Shown here: positions 1 to 5,321 of the stretch, piece by piece
How the letters are laid out: the number at the start of each line of letters is the position of its first letter
Position numbering within the stretch: position 1 is the stretch's first letter
Assembly: GCA_938036925.1 (NCBI GenBank)
Contig: CALHVU010000041.1
Coordinates: 1 to 5,981, forward strand
DNA from: an uncultured Atopobium sp.
GTDB lineage: Bacteria > Actinomycetota > Coriobacteriia > Coriobacteriales > Atopobiaceae
Length of the DNA: 5,981 nucleotides
Direction of reading: 5' to 3'
Notes under the pieces: generated by a model
Databases searched by the model: none
Seen by the model: only the letters and a program-made list of their open reading frames with translations
Told to the model about the DNA's origin: nothing
Position numbers and translations under genes: made by a program

Positions 1-137
1 AGGCACTCTCCTCTGATTTCTTCCGAAAGAATCATTGCAGAAAGAATGGAAAACTCGGCATCAGAATCTTGTGGCATAGAGGCGTTCTCTAGGGCCGTCA
101 ATTGCGTAGGATTCATCTCAAACGAGTCTTGTGCCAT
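1..137 (-). CDS. dnaB: Replicative DNA helicase DnaB, N-terminal fragment (cut by window edge)
   Basis: Only the first 45 codons are inside the window; the gene continues past the left edge. The reading begins MAQDSFEMNPTQLTALENAS and goes on PQDSDAEFSILSAMILSEE. This second part matches the start of the DnaB N-terminal domain, where the usual pattern is P-x-x-x-E/D-A-E-x-S-V-L-x-x-(L/M)-(L/M)-L. About 20 residues precede that block, a common length for DnaB leaders. DnaB is the hexameric 5'-3' helicase that unwinds DNA at the replication fork. The catalytic RecA-like domain is not visible here. Position supports the call, because dnaB downstream of rplI is a widely conserved arrangement. The ribosome binding site is weak (GGAAAAG about 4 nt before the ATG). 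An ATG at 151-153 is out of frame. An in-frame ATG eight codons in is a less likely start. Confidence 0.85.
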   Translation of the reverse strand, partial: MAQDSFEMNPTQLTALENASMPQDSDAEFSILSAMILSEEIRGEC

Positions 138-474
138 CGTCTTTTCCAATCATATTTTTTGGGAATGAATCTGAATAGTAGTGTACTTTTCAAAAAAATA
201 AAGAGTCATTTTGGCTTGCAAAATTCGAAAAGTTAAGTCTTCAACACGATTTTCCAAAACTCGCATACCCTGAGCGGGATTTCCTTAAGTTTTCAACGTT
301 TTCAACATTTTTTGGACTTTTTTCGACACGTGGTATTTTCTACACAATTGCTTATCTGCAGTTATACAAATCAAATTACAATTCCGCAGGTTAAGTGAAT
401 ATGTTTTACATAACATTTTGAATAACCGCAGGTAGAGTATAAGAAAATATACCGTTCTGTCTACACATAAAAAG
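138..474. other. AT-rich region upstream of dnaB without a convincing gene
   Basis: This 337-nt stretch lies between the operon terminator and dnaB, so dnaB should have its own promoter here. The only open frame of any length runs through the terminator hairpin and has no family resemblance or ribosome binding site. Visible sequence features are a tandem 9-mer GTTTTCAAC at 289-297 and 298-306, and two copies of CCGCAGGT at 384-391 and 426-433, 42 bp apart. There is also an inverted repeat ATGTT-N6-AACAT at 401-416. A weak minus-strand promoter candidate is -35 ATGACT (204-209), an 18-nt spacer, and -10 TACACT (180-185). Each hexamer matches consensus at 4 of 6 positions, so this is only a guess. 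Confidence 0.5.
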
Positions 475-508
475 ACCACCCCTTTGTTATGTTTCACAAA
501 GGGGTGGT
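469..508 (-). terminator. Intrinsic terminator of the rpsF-rplI operon
   Basis: ACCACCCCTTTG (475-486) and CAAAGGGGTGGT (497-508) are perfect inverted repeats. The stem extends one pair inward to 13 bp, with an 8-nt loop. Read on the minus strand, the stem is followed directly by CTTTTTATG, a usable U-tract. On the plus strand the following bases are not T-rich, so the terminator works for minus-strand transcripts. It lies about 130 nt after the rplI stop and separates the ribosomal protein operon from dnaB. Confidence 0.85.
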
Positions 509-637
509 TCGAACAAACATTCCATTCTTTTCAGATGGCTGCGCTTTTTATAAAAGCTTACAAATCTGTAGAAAACTGCAGAAATTGTATAAACCACCAA
601 AAAATGCAGGAGAACAGTGTTTTATGCATGCATAAAA
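509..637 (-). other. 3' untranslated region of rplI up to the terminator
   Basis: About 130 nt lie between the rplI stop codon and the terminator stem. The region starts with a perfect palindrome that overlaps the stop codon and is otherwise AT-rich. It contains a small dyad GCTTTT-TAT-AAAAGC at 543-557. A 23-residue hydrophobic reading frame (558-629, minus) has no ribosome binding site and is not called a gene. Confidence 0.5.
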
Positions 638-638
638 C
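619..638. repeat. Perfect 20-bp palindrome at the rplI stop codon
   Basis: GTTTTATGCATGCATAAAAC is identical to its own reverse complement across all 20 bases. Its right end shares one base with the TAG stop of rplI (638-640). In RNA it could form an 8-bp stem with a 4-nt loop. No T-run follows directly, so it is not a standard terminator. It could be a protein-binding dyad, an mRNA-end stabiliser, or coincidence. Confidence 0.6.
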
Positions 639-1162
639 TACTCTGCGGACTCAACCTCAACCTCGACGGTTGCCTCAGCGGCAACCTCCTCGGTCTCCTC
701 CTCTGCAGGAGCAGCATCGTCCTCGCCAACAAGAACAACGACGGTAGCGGTGATGTCACGGTAAAGCTCAATGGTGACATTGTGGCGACCAGCGGTCTTG
801 ATAGCAGCGCTACGAGCAATGCGCTTACGATCAACGGTGACGTTGAGCTGTGCCTCGATTGCGTCAGCAATCTGAGCGGTGGTGACGGAGCCAAAGAGCT
901 GGCCCTCCTCGCCAATGCGAGCGTCAACAGTTACGAGCTTGCCATCAAGAGCTGCCTTGGTAGCATTTGCGTCAGCAATACGCTGCTCTTCGCGCTTAGC
1001 GATATTGTGACGACGCTCCTCAAGCTGCTTGATGTTACCCGGTGTAGCAGGCTGGGCAATCTTGTTGGGGAACAGGAAGTTCTCCGCATAACCCTGTGCG
1101 ACCTCTACGATGTCGCCTTCGCCGCCCTTACCGCGAAGCTCGCCCAAGAGAATAACTTTCAT
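638..1162 (-). CDS. rplI: Large-subunit ribosomal protein bL9 with acidic C-terminal extension
   Basis: This 174-residue protein binds 23S rRNA through its N-terminal domain and reaches across neighbouring ribosomes; L9 is linked to reading-frame fidelity. The N-terminal domain (about 1-50) opens MKVILLGELRGKGGEGDIVE and continues GYAENFLFPNKIA, which fits the L9 signature. One exception is Lys34, where the family usually has Gly. A charged connecting helix spans about 42-75 (LEERRHNIAKREEQ), and the C-terminal rRNA-binding domain about 76-147 ends in ITATVVVLV. L9 is usually close to 150 residues. The extra 25 or so residues (148-174) are Glu, Ala and Val, with about ten acidic side chains. 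The start is secure: AAAGGAG (1169-1175) lies 6 nt before the ATG. It is the last gene of the operon. Confidence 0.95.
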   Translation of the reverse strand: MKVILLGELRGKGGEGDIVEVAQGYAENFLFPNKIAQPATPGNIKQLEERRHNIAKREEQRIADANATKAALDGKLVTVDARIGEEGQLFGSVTTAQIADAIEAQLNVTVDRKRIARSAAIKTAGRHNVTIELYRDITATVVVLVGEDDAAPAEEETEEVAAEATVEVEVESAE

Positions 1163-1179
1163 GGGAAACTCCTTTGATG

Positions 1180-1196
1180 AGTCGATGGTATCGACT
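1180..1196. repeat. Small hairpin at the stop codon of the DUF2232 gene
   Basis: AGTCGAT (1180-1186) and ATCGACT (1190-1196) are perfect 7-bp arms around a 3-nt loop. The distal arm overlaps the TAG stop (1195-1197), and the hairpin lies 5 nt upstream of the rplI ribosome binding site. It could tune rplI translation or mark an RNA processing point. The sequence shows only the dyad. Confidence 0.5.
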
Positions 1197-2253
1197 AGTT
1201 GTTGTTTATCGTGGACTCTGAATCCTGGCTTCCTAAGCGATTAAGCTTTCGGAAATTTGCCCAGGCGTCAATAAGTCCTACGAGAGCCATAACGCCTAAC
1301 TGAACTTCTAACATGCCTGCCAATACAAACAGTGACAGAGAAAGTGCTGGCGAGAAGTGCTTCTCGCGCACAAACCATGTGAGCACTGCAAGGCCCTGAA
1401 GAGCAAACACAACTCTAAGAGCCATAAACACATTCAACGTAATAAGCTGAAGTATGTCTTGTGCAGGCAAAATGGTGCTTGAAAGTGCATACACAAACAA
1501 GTTGGCCACGGTAAGAGCACACATCCAAAATGGAACGTCCATCAACTGGAACTGTGGCAATTTCTGTGGGTCTCTTGTCAGTGCTTTATACACTGTTCGA
1601 GCTCCAAAACGCGCAATTACAAAATATAAAAGCGCCATGCCGGTATAGCTGGTTGGCCAAAAGAGCATAAAGAGTGCCTTTGCTGTTGAAAGACCTTCTT
1701 GGATCTCTGGAGAAGCACCTGAGACCTGCGAGGCGTATTGATTAAATACGTTCTGAGCAAGCTCGGGAAGAGTTGTTCCTGCCATTGCGGCAAAGAACGC
1801 GTCATATCCTAGAAGTGCCAAAGCCGTTGCTCCTACAAGAAGAGACCCAACACCAACGGTGAGTTTCTCTGTTGCAAAAGCGTAGCCAACTCCAAGAGCA
1901 AGTGCACAAGCGGTAACTGAAGTAGCCGCCTCCGTTGGTCCTGAGAGCAAATAAGCTGCTACACCCGTAACAAGTACTGAAGTAATAGCAGGACCAAACC
2001 ATCCGTGCCCTTTTTTGCAATAGACAGCAATTACCATGCCATACGCAACCAAAGCTGCTCCAATAAAAGAAAGGAGCCCAGTAATTACTCCGCCAACAAC
2101 GCAAAGAACAAAGCCTTGCTTGTAGGTTGGAGCTTCAAACGGACGCGGCTTGCCTCCGTTTTGGTTGCTTGGACCGGCAAAATTCTGTGGGCTACTCTCT
2201 GGGCGAGAATACCCTTCAGGTGCCTGAGGAATATTTGAATCCGGTCTATCCAT
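1195..2253 (-). CDS. DUF2232/YybS-like polytopic membrane protein
   Basis: This 352-residue protein has a polar N-terminus (about 1-45) rich in Pro, Gln, Asn and Ser, followed by about eight hydrophobic segments (near 47-77, 86-104, 112-128, 132-152, 195-215, 241-261, 266-292 and 300-330). The end, GLIDAWANFRKL at 326-337, followed by a short polar tail, resembles the C-terminus of DUF2232 proteins such as Bacillus YybS. Members of that family also sit next to rplI and dnaB in Firmicutes, so the neighbourhood supports the assignment. The biochemical role is unknown; no catalytic motif is apparent. An in-frame TAG lies five codons upstream of the ATG, so the start cannot be further out. The ribosome binding site is poor (AGGTAGAG about 12 nt away). 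The 32-nt gap to rpsR suggests expression as part of the operon, possibly at a lower level. Confidence 0.75.
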   Translation of the reverse strand: MDRPDSNIPQAPEGYSRPESSPQNFAGPSNQNGGKPRPFEAPTYKQGFVLCVVGGVITGLLSFIGAALVAYGMVIAVYCKKGHGWFGPAITSVLVTGVAAYLLSGPTEAATSVTACALALGVGYAFATEKLTVGVGSLLVGATALALLGYDAFFAAMAGTTLPELAQNVFNQYASQVSGASPEIQEGLSTAKALFMLFWPTSYTGMALLYFVIARFGARTVYKALTRDPQKLPQFQLMDVPFWMCALTVANLFVYALSSTILPAQDILQLITLNVFMALRVVFALQGLAVLTWFVREKHFSPALSLSLFVLAGMLEVQLGVMALVGLIDAWANFRKLNRLGSQDSESTINNN

Positions 2254-2285
2254 TGCTAACCAACTCTACCTGAAGAACAGATAGG

Positions 2286-2558
2286 TTATCCGCGACTACG
2301 GCCACCGCGGCTGGAAACCACAGGGACAGTGTAGGGCAGAAGTGCCATCTCGCGTGCGCGCTTGATAGCAAGTGCAATGTCGTGCTGGTGCTGCGTGCAG
2401 GTGCCAGTGACGCGACGAGGCTTAATCTTGCCACGGTCGGTCATGTACTTACGAAGAAGCTGAGTATCTTTGTAATCGATGAACTCAGTCTCCTCCTTGC
2501 AGAACTGGCAATACTTGCGACGCGGCTGGCGCTGGAAATCTTGTTTCTGCTGAGCCAT
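2286..2558 (-). CDS. rpsR: Small-subunit ribosomal protein bS18, zinc-binding type
   Basis: This 90-residue protein pairs with S6 on the platform of the 30S subunit. The S18 signature is clear at about 28-52, with IDYKDTQLLRKYMTDRGK, a KPRR element, and then the TG that closes the motif. Cys17-x-x-Cys20 (YCQFC) plus Cys54 and His57 (GTCTQHQHD) match the C+ version of S18 that can hold a zinc ion; many bacteria have lost these residues. The C-terminus is basic (SSRGGRSRG), as expected for an rRNA contact. AAAGGT (2566-2571) precedes the ATG with normal spacing. ssb lies 48 nt upstream and the DUF2232 gene 32 nt downstream. Confidence 0.95.
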   Translation of the reverse strand: MAQQKQDFQRQPRRKYCQFCKEETEFIDYKDTQLLRKYMTDRGKIKPRRVTGTCTQHQHDIALAIKRAREMALLPYTVPVVSSRGGRSRG

Positions 2559-2582
2559 GTCTTTTACCTTTCAGATGACAGT

Positions 2583-2607
2583 AACGTCTGTGTTGCTGTC
2601 TGACGTT
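2583..2607. repeat. Weak dyad at the ssb stop codon
   Basis: AACGTC (2583-2588) and GACGTT (2602-2607) are 6-bp inverted arms around a 13-nt loop. The second arm touches the TAA stop of ssb (2607-2609). Pairing is modest and there is no T-run, so this is an mRNA fold at most. Confidence 0.3.
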
Positions 2608-3059
2608 TAAAACGGAATATCAGCATCGTAGAACTCCTCGTCTGGCGGAGCCGGAACGGGAGCGGGTGCCTGTGGAGTTGGAGCTGCATAAGATGGTGCA
2701 CCCTGTGACATAGGGGCTCCACCCTGCTGATTCCTAGAAAGGAACTCGACCTCATCAACAACAACTTCAAGCTTGCTGCGACGCTGTCCTTCCTTCGTCT
2801 CCCAGGAGCTGAAACGAAGTTTGCCTTCAATAGCAACCTTCGAACCCTTGGAGAGGAAGCGGGAAAGTGCTTCAGCACGCTGTCCAAATACTACGCAGTC
2901 AACGAAATTGGGAACATCTTCCCACTCACCGGTCTGCTGATTCCTGCGACGATCGTTAACCGCAACGCCGAAGGATAGAATCTGGGTACCGCCTGCTGTG
3001 GAGCGAAGCTCCGGGTCACGGGTCAGGTTGCCCGAAATGTTAACCCTGTTAATACTCAT
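2607..3059 (-). CDS. ssb: Single-stranded DNA-binding protein SSB
   Basis: From the chosen start, the protein is 150 residues. The OB-fold domain covers about 1-108 (MSINRVNISGNLTRDPELRS, then FGVAVNDR, NFVDCVVFG, GSKVAIEGKL, VVVDEVEFL). A flexible Gly/Gln and Pro/Ala linker follows. The end, DEEFYDADIPF, is the conserved acidic tip that recruits replication and repair partners. SSB coats single-stranded DNA at forks and during recombination. An in-frame GTG at 3066-3068 would add three residues (MRF) but lies only 2 nt from the GAGAGG ribosome binding site (3071-3076). The ATG at 3057-3059 lies 11 nt away and gives the usual SSB N-terminus, so I prefer it. Its place between rpsF and rpsR is the classic conserved arrangement. 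Confidence 0.95.
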   Translation of the reverse strand: MSINRVNISGNLTRDPELRSTAGGTQILSFGVAVNDRRRNQQTGEWEDVPNFVDCVVFGQRAEALSRFLSKGSKVAIEGKLRFSSWETKEGQRRSKLEVVVDEVEFLSRNQQGGAPMSQGAPSYAAPTPQAPAPVPAPPDEEFYDADIPF

Positions 3060-3105
3060 AAATCTCACTACCTCTCATCGTGGAATAATTCCACTTTTCC
3101 ATTAC

Positions 3106-3120
3106 AAGGACTTAGTCCTT
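3106..3120. repeat. Near-palindrome centred on the rpsF stop codon
   Basis: AAGGACT (3106-3112) and AGTCCTT (3114-3120) are perfect 7-base arms around one central base. The TAA stop of rpsF (3112-3114) sits in the centre. In the mRNA a short stem of about 5 bp with the stop codon in its loop is possible. A second short dyad, TGGAAT-A-ATTCCA (3081-3093), lies between this and the ssb ribosome binding site. Confidence 0.5.
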
Positions 3121-3405
3121 ATCGACTCGACGCACGATCATGTGACGCTTAACAGCATCATTGATTCGCAGGACTCGATCGAGCTCTGCAATCTGCGTTG
3201 GATCTGCATGGAAATTGATGAGGGTATAGTCACCCTCGGTAAGATCGTCGATCTCAAAAGCAAGCTTACGCTTACCCCAGTCCTCGACGCTGTCGACTAC
3301 TCCACCGTCAGTGGTGATAGCAACGTCAATACGCTTCATTACACCAGCGCGGACTTCCTCGGTGGAAGCTGGGTCAACAAAAAACAGCAGTTCATAGGCC
3401 TTCAT
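3112..3405 (-). CDS. rpsF: Small-subunit ribosomal protein bS6
   Basis: This 97-residue protein has normal S6 length. It begins MKAYELLFFVDP (usual pattern M-x-x-YE-x-x-x-(I/V)-x-x-P) and continues with DWGKRKLAFEI, the characteristic W-G-x-(R/K)-x-L-A-(Y/F)-x-I strand, then GDYTLINFHADP and LDRVLRINDAVKRHMIVR. S6 forms a heterodimer with S18 that binds 16S rRNA in the central domain of the 30S subunit. There is a very strong ribosome binding site, AGAGGAGGTGA at 3410-3420, spaced about 4 nt from the ATG. It is the first gene of the operon and lies behind its promoter and a structured leader. Confidence 0.96.
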   Translation of the reverse strand: MKAYELLFFVDPASTEEVRAGVMKRIDVAITTDGGVVDSVEDWGKRKLAFEIDDLTEGDYTLINFHADPTQIAELDRVLRINDAVKRHMIVRRVDKD

Positions 3406-3429
3406 ATTGTCACCTCCTCTGGGCTAATG

Positions 3430-3458
3430 GCTTCGGGAAGTGAAGGTGCACCCGAAGC
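3430..3458 (-). promoter_or_regulatory. Leader hairpin of rpsF, candidate S6:S18 autoregulatory site
   Basis: In the minus-strand transcript, GCUUCGGG and CCCGAAGC form a perfect 8-bp stem with a 13-nt loop that contains a further GUG/CAC pairing. The hairpin ends 10 nt before the ribosome binding site of rpsF. No T-run follows, so it is not an intrinsic terminator. In many bacteria the S6:S18 complex represses this operon through a leader hairpin with an exposed CCG. Here CCG is present on the 3' side. An alternative fold (GCUU/AAGC plus GGGUG/CACUU) would leave CCCG bulged. The hairpin is seen directly; the S6:S18 role is inferred from position and from that known system. Confidence 0.55.
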
Positions 3459-3476
3459 AGGAAAGTTCGACCAAGC

Positions 3477-3508
3477 ATCATACCACATAAATGCTCAAAT
3501 ACGAAACT
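3477..3508 (-). promoter_or_regulatory. Probable promoter of the rpsF operon (extended -10)
   Basis: On the minus strand TGGTATGAT (3477-3485) is an extended -10 element, with TATGAT matching TATAAT at five of six positions. The -35 region at 17-nt spacing (TTCGTA, about 3500-3505) is poor, which is typical where an extended -10 is used. Transcription would start near 3470 and give a leader of about 65 nt that includes the hairpin at 3430-3458. Confidence 0.45.
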
Positions 3509-3514
3509 AGCCCA

Positions 3515-3650
3515 CAAACTTTCTCACATGCAGTCCACATATAAAGCTTAAATCGGCAATTTGTTTCTTATTTACCTCTAATCTTGCAAATATCTGACGC
3601 GAATCTTTCTAAGGCGTGGTCACTCGCGCAATTTTAAAAACATGGGATTG
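3515..3650. other. Intergenic stretch between the DUF4013 gene terminator and the rpsF promoter
   Basis: This AT-rich segment holds no credible reading frame on either strand. No clear -35/-10 pair was found in it. With the rpsF leader and the terminator, it makes up the gap of about 300 nt between rpsF and the upstream membrane protein gene. Confidence 0.5.
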
Positions 3651-3693
3651 AAAAAGAAAAACGACCATCACACAATCTGCATGATGGCCGTTT
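3651..3693 (-). terminator. Intrinsic terminator of the DUF4013-like gene
   Basis: In the minus-strand transcript AAACGGCCAUCA (from 3693 to 3682) pairs with UGAUGGUCGUUU (from 3670 to 3659). This gives 12 bp with one G-U pair and an 11-nt loop. The stem is followed by TTCTTTTT. On the plus strand the G-U pair becomes an A-C mismatch and no T-run follows, so the element is directional. It lies 19 nt after the TGA stop side of the gene. Confidence 0.9.
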
Positions 3694-3712
3694 CGTTTAT
3701 ATGTGCTCTACT

Positions 3713-5101
3713 TTACTGAGCTGCAGGTCCCTCAGGATTCTGAGTTGGTGCGTCTGCTGGAGCAGCTGGTGCCTCAGGAGCCTCTGGAGTTGTTGGGATA
3801 ATTGGCTCAACAACAACAGTTGAAGCAGGTGCAGGCTCTGGAGCTGCGGGAGCGACAGGAACCTCTGGAGCTACAGGTGCTGCTGGCGCAACAGGTGCAG
3901 CAGGTGCAACAGGAGTAGCAGGTGCAGCAGGAGCGACTGGTGCAGCAGGTGCAGCAGGAGCGACAGGAGCCACTGGTGCAGCAGGTGCTACTGGAGCCGC
4001 AACAGGCTCAGCTGGAGCTGCAACAGGCGCTGAAGGTGCAACTGGAGCTGGAGCAGCAACTGGGGCTGCAGGTGCAACTGGAGCTGGAGCAGCAACTGGG
4101 GCAGCAGGAGCTGCTGGAGCTGCGGGAGCAGTAGCTGCTGGTGCAGGTGCTGCAACAGGAATAGCAACTGGGGCTACTGCAGGAGCAGCGGTTGCTGCTG
4201 GTGCGGTTGGAGCAACAGGTGCTGGGGCAGCATAGGTAGCAGCTGCGCCATCACGCGGATCGTTAATAAATGGTGGCAGTGGATCGTTGCTCTGTCCCCA
4301 TGCAGGAACGTTGAACTGACGCATCCAAAGAGCGATTGCGTTCTGCATAAGAAGCATAACGATAAGACCAACAACGTGACCAATATAGCCAATAACCAGG
4401 AAGATTGGTCCCATCTGAATGAAGCCGCGTGCAAGAAGAGCAAGCACGACAAGACCAAGCTGCTGCTGGCTGGAAATATTCTGAGTTCTTGCAATGGCCA
4501 TAGCCTGAGCACCAATGTTAACGAACATACTAATTGCAGCGCTACCACCAATGATTCCCATAATGATAGAGGTAACAATGCCAAGTACAATGCCCATACC
4601 AAAGATACGGAACAGACCGCCCATGTCGTGCTTGATCATCTCAAAGATGTTCTTAAAAGCAAAACCTGCAGAGATGCGACCATAAACTGATGCGCGGACC
4701 TGAACAACATTGATGCACAGTGGATACACAAATGCTGCAACAATAAAGACTGGGATAAGAATCAGATTGATAACTGGAATGAAAGAAAGAATTCCAGTAA
4801 CAATGCTGTATGCCAGACCAAATGCAAGTGCAATAACAACTGCCTTGAAGCCGGTAACAATGTAGGTACCAAACTTAAGGTCTTTCTGCTTTGGACCAGC
4901 ATTGATGCCCCATGCAGTTACGCGTGCAGTCTCAAGTGCATAGCCAACAAGTGCAAGAATTCCGACAACTGGAATAAGACCAAACAGAGCCATAATAAGG
5001 ACAGGCTTCCACCAACCCTTTTCCAGAGTCAGAAGTGCCCAGGAGCGTGCAAAATAGCGATCGCGCCTGTAGCCATTCAACTCATCTGCTGAAACAGCCA
5101 T
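3713..5101 (-). CDS. DUF4013-like polytopic membrane protein with long Ala/Pro-rich tail
   Basis: This 462-residue protein has two parts. Residues about 15-270 are a hydrophobic domain opening YFARSWALLTLEKGWWKP. It contains membrane segments near 33-55, 84-107, 109-133, 164-187, 188-205, 215-228 and 231-258, and a cytosolic-looking link GINAGPKQKDLKFG at 66-78. This pattern resembles DUF4013 proteins, whose function is unknown; the family call is from memory of its features. Residues about 285-462 are almost wholly Ala, Pro and Val (repeats of APVAPAAPVAAP type), ending in a slightly acidic segment (PEAPEAPAAPADAPTQNPEGPAAQ). No signal peptide, sorting motif or catalytic site is visible. The start follows a good ribosome binding site (AGGGGAG, about 6 nt before the ATG). 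The gene stands alone, downstream of two tRNA-Ser genes and ended by its own terminator. Confidence 0.65.
   Translation of the reverse strand: MAVSADELNGYRRDRYFARSWALLTLEKGWWKPVLIMALFGLIPVVGILALVGYALETARVTAWGINAGPKQKDLKFGTYIVTGFKAVVIALAFGLAYSIVTGILSFIPVINLILIPVFIVAAFVYPLCINVVQVRASVYGRISAGFAFKNIFEMIKHDMGGLFRIFGMGIVLGIVTSIIMGIIGGSAAISMFVNIGAQAMAIARTQNISSQQQLGLVVLALLARGFIQMGPIFLVIGYIGHVVGLIVMLLMQNAIALWMRQFNVPAWGQSNDPLPPFINDPRDGAAATYAAPAPVAPTAPAATAAPAVAPVAIPVAAPAPAATAPAAPAAPAAPVAAPAPVAPAAPVAAPAPVAPSAPVAAPAEPVAAPVAPAAPVAPVAPAAPAAPVAPAAPATPVAPAAPVAPAAPVAPEVPVAPAAPEPAPASTVVVEPIIPTTPEAPEAPAAPADAPTQNPEGPAAQ
3870..4240. repeat. Degenerate low-complexity coding repeats of the Ala/Pro tail
   Basis: The DNA for the tail is built from short GCA/GGT/GGA-type units. 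The clearest duplication is a 32-base identical block at 4035-4066 and 4071-4102, a 36-bp period or 12 residues. A 17-base block, GGTGCAGCAGGAGCGAC, recurs at 3921-3937 and 3948-3964 (27-bp period). All periods are multiples of three, so length changes would keep the frame. Confidence 0.85.
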
Positions 5102-5176
5102 TTAACTCTCCCCTCGTGTCAAAAAAGATGACATCGAATTACAAAGCCTAAACATTCTATATAAAATCGAAAAATA

Positions 5177-5206
5177 AATATATCTTTATTGGTAACAATT
5201 AATCAA
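5177..5206 (-). promoter_or_regulatory. Candidate promoter of the DUF4013-like gene
   Basis: On the minus strand TTGATT (5201-5206) and TATATT (5177-5182) are separated by 18 nt; they match consensus at 4 and 5 of 6 positions. A start near 5170 would give a leader of about 70 nt. The region is very AT-rich, so chance matches are likely; TAGAAT further downstream is an alternative -10. No terminator hairpin separates tRNA-Ser(CGA) from this point, so read-through from the tRNA unit is also possible. Confidence 0.3.
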
Positions 5207-5220
5207 ATAAAAATGTTAAA

Positions 5221-5311
5221 TGGCGGAGGAGGAGGGATTCGAACCCTCGTACCCCTAGAAGGGGTAAACGGTTTTCGAGACCGCCGCATTCAACCACTCT
5301 GCCACCCCTCC
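5221..5311 (-). tRNA. tRNA-Ser (anticodon CGA)
   Basis: Read on the minus strand, the acceptor stem GGAGGGG pairs with CTCCTCC, followed by discriminator G and an encoded CCA (5221-5223). The T-arm is GAGGG-TTCGAAT-CCCTC. The anticodon loop CTCGAAA puts CGA at 5275-5277, reading the serine codon UCG. The long variable arm (TACCCC/GGGGTA with a 5-nt loop) is the class II mark expected for serine. All arms pair well, so the gene looks functional. It lies 38 nt after tRNA-Ser(GGA). Confidence 0.96.
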
Positions 5312-5321
5312 GAAGGGTGAA

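Noticed and set aside
285..497. A 70-residue minus-strand open frame in the rplI-dnaB gap
   Set aside because: It runs through the terminator hairpin, lacks a ribosome binding site and has an AT-driven composition without family resemblance.
290..575. Several 9-mers resembling DnaA boxes (TTTTCAACA, TTTTCTACA, TTATCTGCA)
   Set aside because: Each differs from TTATCCACA at two positions, which is expected in AT-rich DNA, and there is no dnaA, dnaN or true box cluster, so an origin is not supported.
558..629. A 23-residue hydrophobic minus-strand frame just after rplI (two adjacent Trp)
   Set aside because: No ribosome binding site, and its start lies inside the palindrome; a small membrane peptide cannot be excluded but is not supported.
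617..1177. A 186-residue plus-strand open frame opposite rplI
   Set aside because: It is the antisense shadow of a clear ribosomal protein gene and has no plausible ribosome binding site or domain.
3049..3078. A nine-codon minus-strand frame overlapping the ssb start (possible leader peptide)
   Set aside because: It has no ribosome binding site of its own and its codons overlap the ssb site; chance is the simplest explanation.
3870..4240. Repeated units as a possible CRISPR or minisatellite array
   Set aside because: The repeats are in-frame coding units of an Ala/Pro tail, degenerate and without unique spacers.
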